A stretch of 64,000 nucleotides of DNA from Chitinophagaceae bacterium (GTDB lineage Bacteria > Bacteroidota > Bacteroidia > Chitinophagales > Chitinophagaceae). Positions 1 through 8,949 of this stretch are shown here, piece after piece. The stretch covers positions 124,001 to 188,000 of the forward strand of contig CANFHA010000002.1 of assembly GCA_947446645.1 (NCBI GenBank), read 5' to 3'. The notes under the pieces were generated by a model. The model had not been told where the DNA came from. It worked only from the letters and a program-made list of their open reading frames with translations, and did not search any database. The translations under genes and the position numbers were made by a program. Position 1 is the stretch's first letter. Every line of letters begins with the position of its first letter.

Positions 1-397
1 CTGTTTCTATGAACTGCGAACCTATGGTGAGCGCATATATGAAACCGCTGCAGGCTGCGTTTACGTCGTAACCCCATGCGTTGGTCATGCCTGCTTTGTC
101 GCAGATCACGTTCGCTGTAGCCGGAAATTGCATATCCGGGGTCGTGGTGGCGCAAACGACCATTTCTATTTCTTTGGGATCTATCCCTTTCTTTTCCAGC
201 AGATTTTTTACCGCCTCCACTGCAATATCGCTACTGCCTTTGCCTTCTCCCTTCAGAATCCTTCTTTCCTTAATACCGGTGCGGGATTGTATCCATTCAT
301 CGGTAGTGTCCATCATTTTTTCGAGCTCCGCATTAGTGAGCCGGTATTCGGGTACATAGCCGCCAACAGCTGTTATAGCAGCATGAATTTTCTGCAT
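1..397 (-). CDS. fabH: 3-oxoacyl-ACP synthase III (partial)
   Basis: This is the N-terminal 132 residues of a beta-ketoacyl-ACP synthase III; the gene runs off the left edge. FabH condenses acetyl-CoA with malonyl-ACP to start type II fatty acid synthesis in the cytoplasm. The visible protein starts MQKIHAAITAVGGYVPEY and shows the family signature segments DEWIQSRTGIKERR and ATTTPDMQFPATA. The active-site cysteine sits in NAACSGF near the cut end. The ATG at 395-397 gives the usual N-terminus. It lies about 100 bases downstream of fabG on the same strand, so the two probably share a transcript and a pathway. The His and Asn catalytic residues would be outside the window. Confidence 0.93.
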   Translation of the reverse strand, partial: MQKIHAAITAVGGYVPEYRLTNAELEKMMDTTDEWIQSRTGIKERRILKGEGKGSSDIAVEAVKNLLEKKGIDPKEIEMVVCATTTPDMQFPATANVICDKAGMTNAWGYDVNAACSGFIYALTIGSQFIET

Positions 398-499
398 TTA
401 TTTTTATTTAGTGCGTAAAGTTAGTTAAATATTAAATTTCAAATTTGAGGAAGGGTGTGGTAAGTGCTTTTGTTGTGTACGACGACGCATAAAAGCTTG

Positions 500-1246
500 C
501 TAAGTGCTCATGCCGCCACATATACTCAGTACCTGGCCGGTCATGTACTTACTCATATCGCAGGCGAGGAAGAGAGCCGTGTCAGCCACTTCTTCCGGCT
601 TGCCGAAACGACCGAGCGGTATTTTCTCAAACCATTTTTCTGCACCGCCATCTTTCAGGTAGTGCGTCATGTCTGTTTCTATAAATCCGGGGGCTATTAC
701 ATTGCAGCGGATATTACGGCTGCCTATTTCCTGGGCTATACTCTTTGTAAAACCTATGATGCCCGCCTTACTGGCTGCATAAGCACTCTGGCCGGCATTG
801 CCTTTTACACCCACAATGGAACTAAGGTTGATGATACTGCCGGAACGGGCTTTCATCATGGGGCGCATTACCTGCTTGGTGAGATTAAATACACTCTTAA
901 GGTTGGCCTGCATTACGTCATCCCACTGCTCGGGTGTGAGACGCAGCAACAGATTGTCTTTGCTGATGCCTGCATTGTTTACGCAAATGTCTATTGTCCC
1001 GAACTCCTTTACTACGTCAGCAGCCAGCTGCTCTGCGGCTTTAAAATCGCCGGCATCGCTTTTATATCCTTTTGCTTTTACGCCCATACCTGCAAGGCGC
1101 TCTTCCAGTGCCTTCGCACGCTCTTCAGAAGAGAGGTAAGTGAATGCTAAATTAGCGCCATGCTCGGCAAATTTTACTGCAATGGCTTCACCTATTCCCC
1201 TGCTGGCACCAGTAACAAGCGCCACCTTATTTTCGAGCAGTTTCAT
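500..1246 (-). CDS. fabG: 3-oxoacyl-ACP reductase
   Basis: This 248-residue classical short-chain dehydrogenase reduces 3-oxoacyl-ACP to 3-hydroxyacyl-ACP with NADPH, the first reduction of each fatty acid elongation round. The nucleotide-binding motif TGASRGIG is at residues 12-19 and NNAG at 90-93. The catalytic Ser143, Tyr156 and Lys160 (SAYAASK) are present. The segment NVIAPGFIETDMT and the ending LSICGGMST are typical of FabG rather than of other SDR enzymes. The length matches the family. It is followed on the same strand by fabH, which supports a fatty-acid role over a general SDR role. A TACTTTAG promoter-like box lies 18 bases upstream of the ATG. Confidence 0.93.
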   Translation of the reverse strand: MKLLENKVALVTGASRGIGEAIAVKFAEHGANLAFTYLSSEERAKALEERLAGMGVKAKGYKSDAGDFKAAEQLAADVVKEFGTIDICVNNAGISKDNLLLRLTPEQWDDVMQANLKSVFNLTKQVMRPMMKARSGSIINLSSIVGVKGNAGQSAYAASKAGIIGFTKSIAQEIGSRNIRCNVIAPGFIETDMTHYLKDGGAEKWFEKIPLGRFGKPEEVADTALFLACDMSKYMTGQVLSICGGMST

Positions 1247-1264
1247 GTTGTTGATTTTGGACTG

Positions 1265-1272
1265 CTAAAGTA
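1265..1272 (-). promoter_or_regulatory. -7 promoter element before fabG
   Basis: On the minus strand this reads TACTTTAG, one mismatch from the Bacteroidota -7 consensus TAnnTTTG. It lies 18 bases upstream of the fabG ATG. No clear -33 box was matched. Confidence 0.4.
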
Positions 1273-1427
1273 ATCATTGCTAAGCAGTGTCGTTTAAGAT
1301 TATTTAAAAAAATATTTTATTGTGGGAGTTGCAGCGAAATTGGAATTCCATCGCAAGTCTGAAGCTTGCATTAATGGATCTAACATTTTTGAAAGAAAGT
1401 ATTGTGGCGCTGACGTGCGCCAACAAA

Positions 1428-1454
1428 AATCCACCAGCTACCTGCAGGTGGATT
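1428..1454 (-). terminator. rho-independent terminator after rocD
   Basis: A perfect 8-bp stem (AATCCACC with GGTGGATT, loop of 11) is followed on the minus strand by a TTTTTG tract. It stands 33 bases downstream of the rocD stop codon. A second small hairpin (TGGCGC/GCGCCA, 1405-1422) follows directly. Confidence 0.7.
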
Positions 1455-1486
1455 CTCGTAATCAGAGGCCAGTTATGTTCTGAAAC

Positions 1487-2719
1487 TTACAGACTTTCCA
1501 TGCTTTTCTTAATGATGCCAATGCATTCATCGATCTGCTCGCGGGTAATGAGCAATGGCGGTGCAAAACGGATCCTATCGCCATGAGTAGGCTTTGCTAA
1601 CAGGCCATTCTGCTTCATTGCCACACATATGTCCCATGCTGTGTCCTTATCCGGATGGTTAATGACAATGGCGTTGAACAGGCCTTTGCCCCGTACAATA
1701 GAAATATGCGGATTATTGAGCGCTAACAACTCTTTGCGGAAATGCGCGCCAAGTACTGCAGAGTTGTGCGCCATTTTCTCGTCTACCAATACCTGCAATG
1801 ACGTCATGGCCACTTTGCAGGCAATAGGATTGCCGCCATAGGTAGAGCCATGATCGCCGGGCTTAATTGTAAGCATTATTTCATCATCCGCTAAAACCGC
1901 TGATACCGGCATAGTGCCACCTGAAAGCGCCTTGCCAAGCAATACAATATCGGGGCGAACGTCTTCGTGATCGCAGGCCAGCATTTTGCCTGTGCGCGCG
2001 AGACCTGTTTGTATCTCATCTGCAATCAAAAGCACATTGGCTTCCTTGCACATGGCTGCGGCTTTTGCAAGATACCCTTCATCCGGCACCACAACACCGG
2101 CCTCACCCTGTATGGGCTCAACCATGAAGCCAATGACATTTTTGTCCTGCAATGCGGCCTGCAGTGCAGGAATGTCGTTGTAAGGAATAGCCTCGAAACC
2201 CGGGGTAAAAGGACCGAAATCTTTTTTAGAGCTTTCATCGCTGCTGAATGAAATAACGCTAATGGTGCGGCCATGGAAGTTGTTTTCGCAAACAATGATC
2301 TTGCCTTTATTGTGCGGTACGCCTTTTACTTCGTAGCCCCAGCGCCGGGCAAGTTTCAGTCCCGTTTCCACTGCTTCCACGCCTGTATTCATTGGCAGCA
2401 CTTTATCGTAGCCAAAGAATTTAGTGATGAATTCTTCGTACTCGCCAAGGACATCGTTGTGAAAAGCACGCGATGTAAGTGTGAGGCGCTGAGCCTGCTC
2501 GATAAAGGTCTCTATAATGCGTGGATGGCAATGGCCCTGGTTTATGGCCGAATAGCCTGATAAAAAGTCGTAGTAGCGCTTGTCGTCCACATCCCATACA
2601 AAAACACCTGCTCCTTTGGAAAGCACTACCGGCAAGGGATGGTAATTGTGAGCGCCGTATAGTTCTTCTTTCTCAAGAAAATATTGTGTCTTGGAGGTTA
2701 AATGTGTTGTGGCTTGCAT
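1487..2719 (-). CDS. rocD: ornithine--oxo-acid aminotransferase
   Basis: This 410-residue PLP-dependent class III aminotransferase transfers the delta-amino group of ornithine to 2-oxoglutarate, giving glutamate semialdehyde in arginine/proline metabolism. Family markers are [36 protein letters not shown] and the cofactor aspartate in [14 protein letters not shown] (D234). The Schiff-base lysine is K263 in LGKALSGG. The protein has the full family length, and the ornithine-specific opening [16 protein letters not shown] argues for RocD over 4-aminobutyrate or acetylornithine aminotransferases. It is probably transcribed alone: it lies 74 bases after the K+ channel gene, has its own promoter box four bases before the ATG, and is followed by a terminator. 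Confidence 0.92.
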   Translation of the reverse strand: MQATTHLTSKTQYFLEKEELYGAHNYHPLPVVLSKGAGVFVWDVDDKRYYDFLSGYSAINQGHCHPRIIETFIEQAQRLTLTSRAFHNDVLGEYEEFITKFFGYDKVLPMNTGVEAVETGLKLARRWGYEVKGVPHNKGKIIVCENNFHGRTISVISFSSDESSKKDFGPFTPGFEAIPYNDIPALQAALQDKNVIGFMVEPIQGEAGVVVPDEGYLAKAAAMCKEANVLLIADEIQTGLARTGKMLACDHEDVRPDIVLLGKALSGGTMPVSAVLADDEIMLTIKPGDHGSTYGGNPIACKVAMTSLQVLVDEKMAHNSAVLGAHFRKELLALNNPHISIVRGKGLFNAIVINHPDKDTAWDICVAMKQNGLLAKPTHGDRIRFAPPLLITREQIDECIGIIKKSMESL

Positions 2720-2723
2720 AGGG

Positions 2724-2754
2724 CAAAATTACATCTTTAAAGGCAAATTATAAA
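2724..2754 (-). promoter_or_regulatory. rocD promoter, leaderless spacing
   Basis: On the minus strand TTTA (2751-2754), a 19-base spacer and TAATTTTG (2724-2731) match the Bacteroidota TTTG-N19-TAnnTTTG promoter with one mismatch in the -33 box. The -7 box ends four bases before the rocD ATG, so the transcript would start at or next to the start codon. Confidence 0.6.
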
Positions 2755-2793
2755 TTAGAGAGTGATACCAGACGGAGCGAGCTAACTGACGCG

Positions 2794-3762
2794 TTATACT
2801 TCTTCCGGCATAGGTACCAGAATATGTTCGTTGATCTTGTCCAGCGCAAGTATGGTATAGGCCCCGCTTTCTGCTCGTTCGAACATAGGCAGGAATTTAG
2901 CACCATAAATCACCTGCGTCCAGCTATAGGAAGTTCTTTGCTGCACAATGTTGGAAAAATGGTCGTCAAATGCTTTTATATTTACGATTACTTCCATTTT
3001 AGTTTCGGCAACCAAGGCTCGGGTATAATGGAATAGCGGGCTATCTTCATCGATCTTGTGCACAATCGTCCAGCTAAGTGCAAGAGAGTTGATCTTACTG
3101 ATATCGAGCGGCAAGGGATAAAATTTGGTTACTACTTTGTCGTTTTCCTTAACGTGGAGGGCCAGTGTCATCTGTGCCTCTACATCGGTAAGGTGGTTGT
3201 TTTTATAGGTGGCCACGCGGAGCATTAGTGCTTTTCCATCCCGGAAGGGTGAAACAAGTATATTAGGACTGAAAACAAGATAGGCCCGGGGACGCGAAAA
3301 GCGACCATAGATGAGACCAGTAGCAAGGGCGAAAGAGAGAATTCCCAGTAAAGATTCGGAGGATGCTATAATGTTGGCGAGGAGGCCCGTTGGAGCCACA
3401 CGACCATAACCCACAGTGGTGAGTGTCTGGCAGCTAAAAAAGAACGCTTCCATAAAATTATTGAACCAACCCCGTCCACTATCTACGCCGGTCAGGTTCT
3501 CCATGCCCGCTAATAAGTACATAGTGGCATAGAAAAAATTAGCAGTGGTATAAAAAAGAAAAATGGCCAGAAAGAACATTGGCCTGCTCATGCGCAGCAA
3601 GGTGTGGTATATGCTTGTGCGCTCCCATATAGGAATGCCTCTTTTACGCAGGTTATTGGAGCCATCGGGGTTTACAAGCCTGCCCCCCTCAATACTGCTA
3701 TTGGGGCCAAAGCCGGTGTTGTCAATATCCCTTAAACGCTGTTTGTAATTAGCTCCAGCCAT
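2794..3762 (-). CDS. inward rectifier K+ channel (KirBac-like)
   Basis: This 322-residue protein is a bacterial Kir channel, conducting K+ across the inner membrane as a tetramer. A first membrane helix (about 61-84) is followed by the pore helix and the selectivity filter TVGYG at residues 116-120, then a second helix (about 125-152). The C-terminal half, with SRPRAYLVFSPNILVSPF and LRVATYKNNHL, is the cytoplasmic immunoglobulin-like gating domain. The length is right for the family. Its start overlaps the end of the upstream flippase gene by 14 bases, so it is co-transcribed with an envelope polysaccharide operon, an unexpected place for a K+ channel. Confidence 0.93.
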   Translation of the reverse strand: MAGANYKQRLRDIDNTGFGPNSSIEGGRLVNPDGSNNLRKRGIPIWERTSIYHTLLRMSRPMFFLAIFLFYTTANFFYATMYLLAGMENLTGVDSGRGWFNNFMEAFFFSCQTLTTVGYGRVAPTGLLANIIASSESLLGILSFALATGLIYGRFSRPRAYLVFSPNILVSPFRDGKALMLRVATYKNNHLTDVEAQMTLALHVKENDKVVTKFYPLPLDISKINSLALSWTIVHKIDEDSPLFHYTRALVAETKMEVIVNIKAFDDHFSNIVQQRTSYSWTQVIYGAKFLPMFERAESGAYTILALDKINEHILVPMPEEV

Positions 3763-5185
3763 GTTTTCCTTGTTTTTTGTATTCGGTGTATAGTGAGCCT
3801 CCGATCATTATGACCATGGCGACACTGCCCAAAAGTAATGGAATCCTACCTGTAAAGTACACATTGGACACATAACGAATGCCTATGAACAGAATGGAAA
3901 AAACAATGAGTTTGGCGATCCAGTTAGCATAAGGAATAAGCGTAAGCGGGCTTGTGTGCAACAGCCGGGCAGAATGCAGCAGGTAGAATAATGCCTGCAG
4001 CCAGGTAGAGATAACAAAGCTTAGCGCCACGCCGGGGAGGCCCAGTAATAAATACAGCGGGTACATGAGGAGGCAGCCCAGTATAAATTCACTTACGGCG
4101 CCAATGTTTATGATATGCCCCTTATGCATACGCTGGAGTACAGTGGTGAAATGATAAGCCCGCACTGGCAATATCAGGATAGCAGCAGCAAATACCGGAA
4201 TAGCCGGCGCGTACCTAATGCCAAATATGGTAATAAGGAGCGGCTCCCTGAAGAAGAGTAAGAAAAGAAAAATAGGAAAAACAATACAGGAAAGGGCACG
4301 CCCCATCTGGTTCATGAGCTCAATGATATCTGTAGAACCGTTTTCGTTTTTTCCCCGCGCCAACTGTATAAGCGCGGCACTGCCTGCGGCGCCCAGCAGC
4401 AGTGGGAGGAAAGGGATATTCTGCGACCCGTTGAAATAGATTGCGGAAAGTTGCGCTGACAGCACCAGCGATATTGCAAACTTGTCCACAAAATTGGATA
4501 GCACCTGCGTTATATCATACAACCCAAGATGGAGCCAAAGGGAGCGGACTTTAGATATTTCATATTCATCCTCCTGGTTTTTATTATTGTAGTGCTGCCA
4601 GTTGCTGATGGCTAAGCCTGCGTAGACACATAGTCGCAAGATGGTAAGTGTCAGCAAGTAAGAGAAAATAGTTTGCAAAGAGAAACGGCTATTCAGCACA
4701 AACCAGTGTATACCGAAAAATGCCAGGGAATAGATAACATTTATAGTGACGAGCACATTATAATTGCTAAAAACGATAAGCAGGGATTCTAATATAGCAG
4801 CAAGCGTATAGCATATAATAAACAGAAAAGGGATGAGAAGCGAAATATTCAGCACCTGGAACTGCAGGAACGCAAATATGCCCGCTATTACAAAGAGCCA
4901 TAGTACATACAGGGTATAATGCTTCCGCTTAATGTTGCGGAGCAGCGATATTACGAAGGCGGGAGGGTAGGTGATGATGAGCACATGAATGCCAAGGCAG
5001 GCAAGGGGGCAAAGGACATTCAGTTGTATCCAGAAATGCTGATAATTGCCATAAAGTGCCTGGGACAGCTGTCTTGAATACCAGATTACCACCGCCAGGT
5101 TTGCCAAAGCGGGGAAGAACCTGGTAATGAATATGAGTAAAGAATTACTGAATAAAGCTTTATTCCCTGGTTTTGGCAAAGGCAT
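3749..5185 (-). CDS. Wzx-like polysaccharide flippase
   Basis: This 478-residue membrane protein has about twelve to fourteen hydrophobic helices spread along its length and the overall look of the MATE/MOP-superfamily polysaccharide exporters. Such proteins flip lipid-linked saccharide units across the inner membrane. Features include the early segment FITRFFPALANLAVVIWYSRQLSQALYG cut into the first two helices and the central YDITQVLSNFVDKFAISLVLS helix pair. Family members are poorly conserved, so the exact substrate cannot be read. It overlaps the upstream acyltransferase gene by 26 bases and the downstream K+ channel gene by 14 bases, showing one translationally coupled operon. Confidence 0.75.
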   Translation of the reverse strand: MPLPKPGNKALFSNSLLIFITRFFPALANLAVVIWYSRQLSQALYGNYQHFWIQLNVLCPLACLGIHVLIITYPPAFVISLLRNIKRKHYTLYVLWLFVIAGIFAFLQFQVLNISLLIPFLFIICYTLAAILESLLIVFSNYNVLVTINVIYSLAFFGIHWFVLNSRFSLQTIFSYLLTLTILRLCVYAGLAISNWQHYNNKNQEDEYEISKVRSLWLHLGLYDITQVLSNFVDKFAISLVLSAQLSAIYFNGSQNIPFLPLLLGAAGSAALIQLARGKNENGSTDIIELMNQMGRALSCIVFPIFLFLLFFREPLLITIFGIRYAPAIPVFAAAILILPVRAYHFTTVLQRMHKGHIINIGAVSEFILGCLLMYPLYLLLGLPGVALSFVISTWLQALFYLLHSARLLHTSPLTLIPYANWIAKLIVFSILFIGIRYVSNVYFTGRIPLLLGSVAMVIMIGGSLYTEYKKQGKHGWS

Positions 5186-5696
5186 TACATTCGTCCTTGT
5201 TTAAGTATTTTATGATCTTAGCAGGATTGCCGGCTATGACGCAATATCCATCCGGAAAACTTTTAGTGACTATAGCACCGGCGCCTACAATAGTGAACTC
5301 ACCAAGGGTGACCGCTGGTAAAACAACGGCGCCCATACCTAACCAGCAAAATCTCCCGATAATTATAGGAGCGGCGGCAGTGTGATTATCATTGTTTATG
5401 AAGTCGTGGTTAGAAGATACAATACCGACATTTGGGCCGATATTGGCGTAATCTCCGATATTTACCCCGTTAACCGCATTTATGTATACACCAGGTGAGT
5501 CTCCGGGATAAACACCTTTGCCCTTCACGATATTGCCTGCACAGTGAATGGTGGACGTGTGATGAACAGGCCAGCGAACTCCCGAATTCTGCCGGAGTAT
5601 TTTCCTGAAAAGAAAATCTGTAAGATAGAACCCCACACTCAACTCTTTTTTCATTCCAAAAAGATTTTTTATATGATATGCGGGGCCTTTACTCAT
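5160..5696 (-). CDS. hexapeptide-repeat acyltransferase
   Basis: This 178-residue protein is a left-handed beta-helix O-acyltransferase of the LbetaH/maltose-acetyltransferase type. Hexapeptide repeats run from about residue 70 to 160, including NIGDYANIGPNVGIVSSNH and the catalytic-type histidine in SSNHDF. The late segment LGEFTIVGAGAIVTKSFPDGYCVIAGNPAKII is the standard C-terminal signature of acetyl-CoA-dependent sugar acetyltransferases. Given the flippase and YfhO-type neighbours, it probably acetylates a sugar of an exported glycan or glycolipid; that substrate is inference. It starts two bases after the YfhO-type gene ends and overlaps the flippase. Confidence 0.85.
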   Translation of the reverse strand: MSKGPAYHIKNLFGMKKELSVGFYLTDFLFRKILRQNSGVRWPVHHTSTIHCAGNIVKGKGVYPGDSPGVYINAVNGVNIGDYANIGPNVGIVSSNHDFINNDNHTAAAPIIIGRFCWLGMGAVVLPAVTLGEFTIVGAGAIVTKSFPDGYCVIAGNPAKIIKYLNKDECNAFAKTRE

Positions 5697-5698
5697 GC

Positions 5699-8137
5699 TT
5701 ATGCAGATGCTGGTAGTGAATCTTTTTTAAACAACGGATAAAAAGCGGCGATGCAAAGCAATATCAGCAAAATGCTGCTGACGAGTGCAATGGTCTTGCC
5801 TTTGTAAAAGCTGTCTGGCCTGAAGTGGAACTCAATATTATGTGCCCTTGCGGGTATCTTTATCGCCCTTAGTACATAGTTCGCACGCACTATTGGTGTC
5901 TCTTTACCATCTACAAAAGCTCTCCAGCCCTTTGCATAGTAAATGTCTGAGAACACCGCGAGACCTTCTTTTGAATTATTGGATGTGAACGCCAGGTCAT
6001 CAAGGCCATAACGAGCCAGCTTCACATAAGCGCTGCTGTCTTTACCAAATGAAGCACTGCCAACATCATTTTTAAATGTTTCCCGGATGACCGCTGTTTT
6101 CCTTGGGTCAAATGCATTTGGCACTACCGTGGTATCACCGATCGCCGGGGCATTCAGCCCATCCATTTCCTGGTCGGCGTTTGCAGCCCACTTTACTTCA
6201 TCCACAAACCATGCATTGCCGCAGGCAGTTGGGTTAGGTATTACGTGCGGTTCCCTTTTCTGGCCGCCAACGATAATGTACTTTGTATTGAGCATGTTCA
6301 GTACCTGGGCGTTAAATCCCCGGCTCATCTGGCGCTCTATAAGGTCCTGGTATATTTCCATCTTCGCCGGGTGGTATCCGCCCACACATTTATGGAAGTA
6401 AGCCTGCACAGCGTCATTGTAGGTGTCCCTGGAAATATCCAGCACACGATAATATGGGTCCGGGTCGCGAAGGATCTGCTTGTCTACATCTCTCGGTGTG
6501 AATTCAGACTCATATTCTGACGCATCGAGGTAGTTTTTTTCGTTTAGGTAGCTGTAAGAAACGGGGAGGAGGTCAATAACAAACAGCGCTCCAAGGCCGC
6601 CAATAAGCACACCCACCTTCACTTTATCTTTAATAAATGCCCACAGCAGGCCGGTTGCAATAAGAATGAATATTGCGCTCTTCAAACCGCTCAACATAGC
6701 CAGGGAAGCGCGATCCTCTTTCAATAATTTTACTATTTCACCGGGAAGTCTTGCATCTTCTGCGCCACTGAAATTGAAGAAAATACTGCCTCCCACACCC
6801 AGGAGCACGCACAGCCCGGCGGTGATGCCTGCGGCTATCTTTACGTCGTTCCACATCTTTCCCGAATCAGATTTCCGGTCAATGATCTCCTGCACGGCCC
6901 AGATGCCAAGTAGCGGGAAGAGGAACTCAGGTATGACCAGCGCCATTGATGGGGTACGGAACTTGTTCAGGTAAGGAAGATGGTCAAACAGGAAGTAGTT
7001 GAGGGCTTCAAAATTTTTACCCCAAGAGAGCGCGATACATATAAACGAAGCAGCGGCGATCCACCACTTATGTGGAGAGCGCACCACCATGAGGCCGAGT
7101 ATAAACAGGAAGCAGATGACAGCGCCAAAATAAACCGGGCCGCCCAAAAATGGCTGAGGGCCCCAGTAAAGTGGAAGCTGATCAGCATTACTACCCACGG
7201 CCTCTGCGGTTTTAGGTGCTTTGTCCACCGGCTCTCCCGATGATCCGCCATAGAGGTAGGGAATCATCAGGCAAAAAGTTTCCCCGATACCGTTGCTCCA
7301 CCTGAATGCATAATCTTTATCAAGTCCCCCATTTGTTTTGCCTTTATCATGGCCGGAAAGCTCGCTGCCGCCACCCCTCATGGTTTCTTTGGCATATTCC
7401 TGGGTGGTCATTATGGATGTCATGCTGGGGCCTACACCAATAGCAGTAGCTGCCGCGGCAACAGCACAGGCAATTAAAAACTGTTTTATCCGGCCTTCTT
7501 TTATAGCTATGTAAAGCATGCCTACCCCAAAGCAGAAGAACATGATAAACGCGTAATAGATAACCTGGAAGTGGTTGTTGTCAAAAATCAGTGACATGGA
7601 AACACCTAGTAATGCGGCCCCGGTAAGCCATCTTTCCTTGAAAACAAGGTATAGCCCCGCTAATGCTGCCGGCAGGTAGGCCAGTGTCATCATTTTAGTA
7701 TCATGGCCAACGCCTATAATTATAGCGTTGTAAGACGAGAATGCATAAGCTATTGCACCCGCGATGCCCAGCCACCGGTTTACCTTAAGTACCCTGAGCA
7801 GCACATAAAAGCACAACATGGCTATAAAGAAGAAGTAAGCCGGTTTTCCTATTGTTTGCAGTACATTTTGCACATATGCTACATAGTTGGTGCTGGTAGC
7901 GCCCACGTATGTAGTGTAAGTAGGCATACCACCAAACATGCTGTTAGACCATAATACGTCTTTCCCGGTGGAATCGTGAAACGCCATTGCTTCGCGCGCC
8001 ATGCCCTGCCAGCTGATATTATCATGCTGCCTCAGCTTTTTGCCTTGTAACTGGGGGTAGCAGTAAGCCAGGGACAAAGCAGCGAAACAAACTATAGCGA
8101 GGATGTCAATCCTCATCTTCTTAAAATCTAATTGCAT
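5699..8137 (-). CDS. YfhO-family membrane protein
   Basis: This 812-residue integral membrane protein belongs to the YfhO family, large proteins with a GT-C-like helical region and a C-terminal soluble domain, linked in some bacteria to glycosylation of lipids or lipoteichoic acid. An N-terminal helix (about 8-30) is followed by a periplasmic loop with the motif RQHDNISWQG, about ten more helices, and a C-terminal domain containing VLDISRDTYNDA, YHKCVGGYHPAKM and YYAKGWRAFVDGKETPIVRANYVLRAI, typical of the family. A final helix lies near 785-805. It is the first gene of the operon with the acyltransferase, flippase and K+ channel. No enzyme activity can be assigned from the sequence. Confidence 0.85.
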   Translation of the reverse strand: MQLDFKKMRIDILAIVCFAALSLAYCYPQLQGKKLRQHDNISWQGMAREAMAFHDSTGKDVLWSNSMFGGMPTYTTYVGATSTNYVAYVQNVLQTIGKPAYFFFIAMLCFYVLLRVLKVNRWLGIAGAIAYAFSSYNAIIIGVGHDTKMMTLAYLPAALAGLYLVFKERWLTGAALLGVSMSLIFDNNHFQVIYYAFIMFFCFGVGMLYIAIKEGRIKQFLIACAVAAAATAIGVGPSMTSIMTTQEYAKETMRGGGSELSGHDKGKTNGGLDKDYAFRWSNGIGETFCLMIPYLYGGSSGEPVDKAPKTAEAVGSNADQLPLYWGPQPFLGGPVYFGAVICFLFILGLMVVRSPHKWWIAAASFICIALSWGKNFEALNYFLFDHLPYLNKFRTPSMALVIPEFLFPLLGIWAVQEIIDRKSDSGKMWNDVKIAAGITAGLCVLLGVGGSIFFNFSGAEDARLPGEIVKLLKEDRASLAMLSGLKSAIFILIATGLLWAFIKDKVKVGVLIGGLGALFVIDLLPVSYSYLNEKNYLDASEYESEFTPRDVDKQILRDPDPYYRVLDISRDTYNDAVQAYFHKCVGGYHPAKMEIYQDLIERQMSRGFNAQVLNMLNTKYIIVGGQKREPHVIPNPTACGNAWFVDEVKWAANADQEMDGLNAPAIGDTTVVPNAFDPRKTAVIRETFKNDVGSASFGKDSSAYVKLARYGLDDLAFTSNNSKEGLAVFSDIYYAKGWRAFVDGKETPIVRANYVLRAIKIPARAHNIEFHFRPDSFYKGKTIALVSSILLILLCIAAFYPLFKKDSLPASA

Positions 8138-8302
8138 ACCGGTTATTTAGTAGAAAGCCAAAAGTAGAAAGTAGCACGCTATTTTCCTATAACAACGGTA
8201 AAAGTAATGACGTATTATAATGCTGGGGTATTTCGGTGGTTAATAATGGTTAAAGGATGAAAACTCGATTTTTCTGTATCTTTAGAATTAAATATCTGAC
8301 TA

Positions 8303-8560
8303 ATGAAAGAGAGTATGAAGTCGGTAGTGATGAAAGAAAAACTGCATCGTTTTATCGAAACTGTTGAAGAAAAGCGGATGAAAGCGATTTATACGCTGTT
8401 TGAGAAAGAAATAGAAGAGGAAGAATGGGAATATACCGATGAATTTAAGGAAGAATTGGACCGGAGGTATGAGCATTTTATCAGTGGAGGCATAACCGTG
8501 AGCGCTGAAGATGCCAACAAACGAATAAATGAACTGGCGACGAAAATAAGGTATAAATGA
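8303..8560 (+). CDS. putative type II antitoxin
   Basis: This 85-residue acidic, helical protein has the layout of the small antitoxins paired with RelE/ParE toxins in Bacteroidota: a helical start (EKLHRFIETVEEKRMKAIYTL), a run of glutamates, then DEFKEELDRRYEHFISGG near the end. Its stop overlaps the next gene's start as ATGA, indicating coupled translation. Several in-frame ATG codons (8303, 8315, 8330) are possible starts. The assignment rests mostly on the toxin partner. Confidence 0.75.
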   Translation: MKESMKSVVMKEKLHRFIETVEEKRMKAIYTLFEKEIEEEEWEYTDEFKEELDRRYEHFISGGITVSAEDANKRINELATKIRYK

Positions 8561-8856
8561 CCTTTACCTTCGTTTTTGACACTTCTGCAATTGAAGAGTA
8601 TGAGGAAGCTATTATTTGGTATGGAGCGCACAGCGTTTCTGCAATGAATAATTTCATCAAGTCTGTAAATAGTAAGATTGACGATATTTGCATCGCACCA
8701 ACACTTTACAGAAATAGATACAGGAAATATAGGGAAGCTACATTAAGCAGATTCCCATATTCAATAGTTTATCTGATTGATGAGAAAGCGAAAATAGTAT
8801 CAATCACTTCCATCTATCATCATAAAAGAAATCCGAAAAGGAAGTATAAAAAATAG
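8557..8856 (+). CDS. RelE/ParE-family toxin
   Basis: This 99-residue basic protein fits the RelE/ParE fold: an N-terminal strand (FTFVFDTSAIEEYEEAIIWY), two helices, and the typical late region RNRYRKYREATLSRFPYSIVYLIDE followed by ITSIYHHKRNPKRK. Relatives act as ribosome-dependent mRNA endonucleases or as gyrase inhibitors; which applies here cannot be told. It overlaps the upstream antitoxin gene by four bases. The pair sits alone between the YfhO operon and the E1 dehydrogenase gene. Confidence 0.82.
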   Translation: MTFTFVFDTSAIEEYEEAIIWYGAHSVSAMNNFIKSVNSKIDDICIAPTLYRNRYRKYREATLSRFPYSIVYLIDEKAKIVSITSIYHHKRNPKRKYKK

Positions 8857-8912
8857 TGAAGGATGAAAGGGGCATAAACTATTTGAATGATTGTCTCCAA
8901 CGATAACGAGCA

Positions 8913-8943
8913 TTTAAGGGTTTGAGGTTTTTAACTACTTTTG
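8913..8943 (+). promoter_or_regulatory. promoter of the E1 gene, leaderless spacing
   Basis: TTTA (8913-8916), a 19-base spacer and TACTTTTG (8936-8943) match the Bacteroidota promoter form. The -7 box ends six bases before the ATG at 8950, so transcription would start at or very near that ATG. Confidence 0.6.
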
Positions 8944-8949
8944 CGCTCC

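Noticed and set aside
464-1150. Long plus-strand open frame of 228 codons
   Set aside because: It is the antisense shadow of fabG, whose family motifs and catalytic residues are complete on the minus strand.
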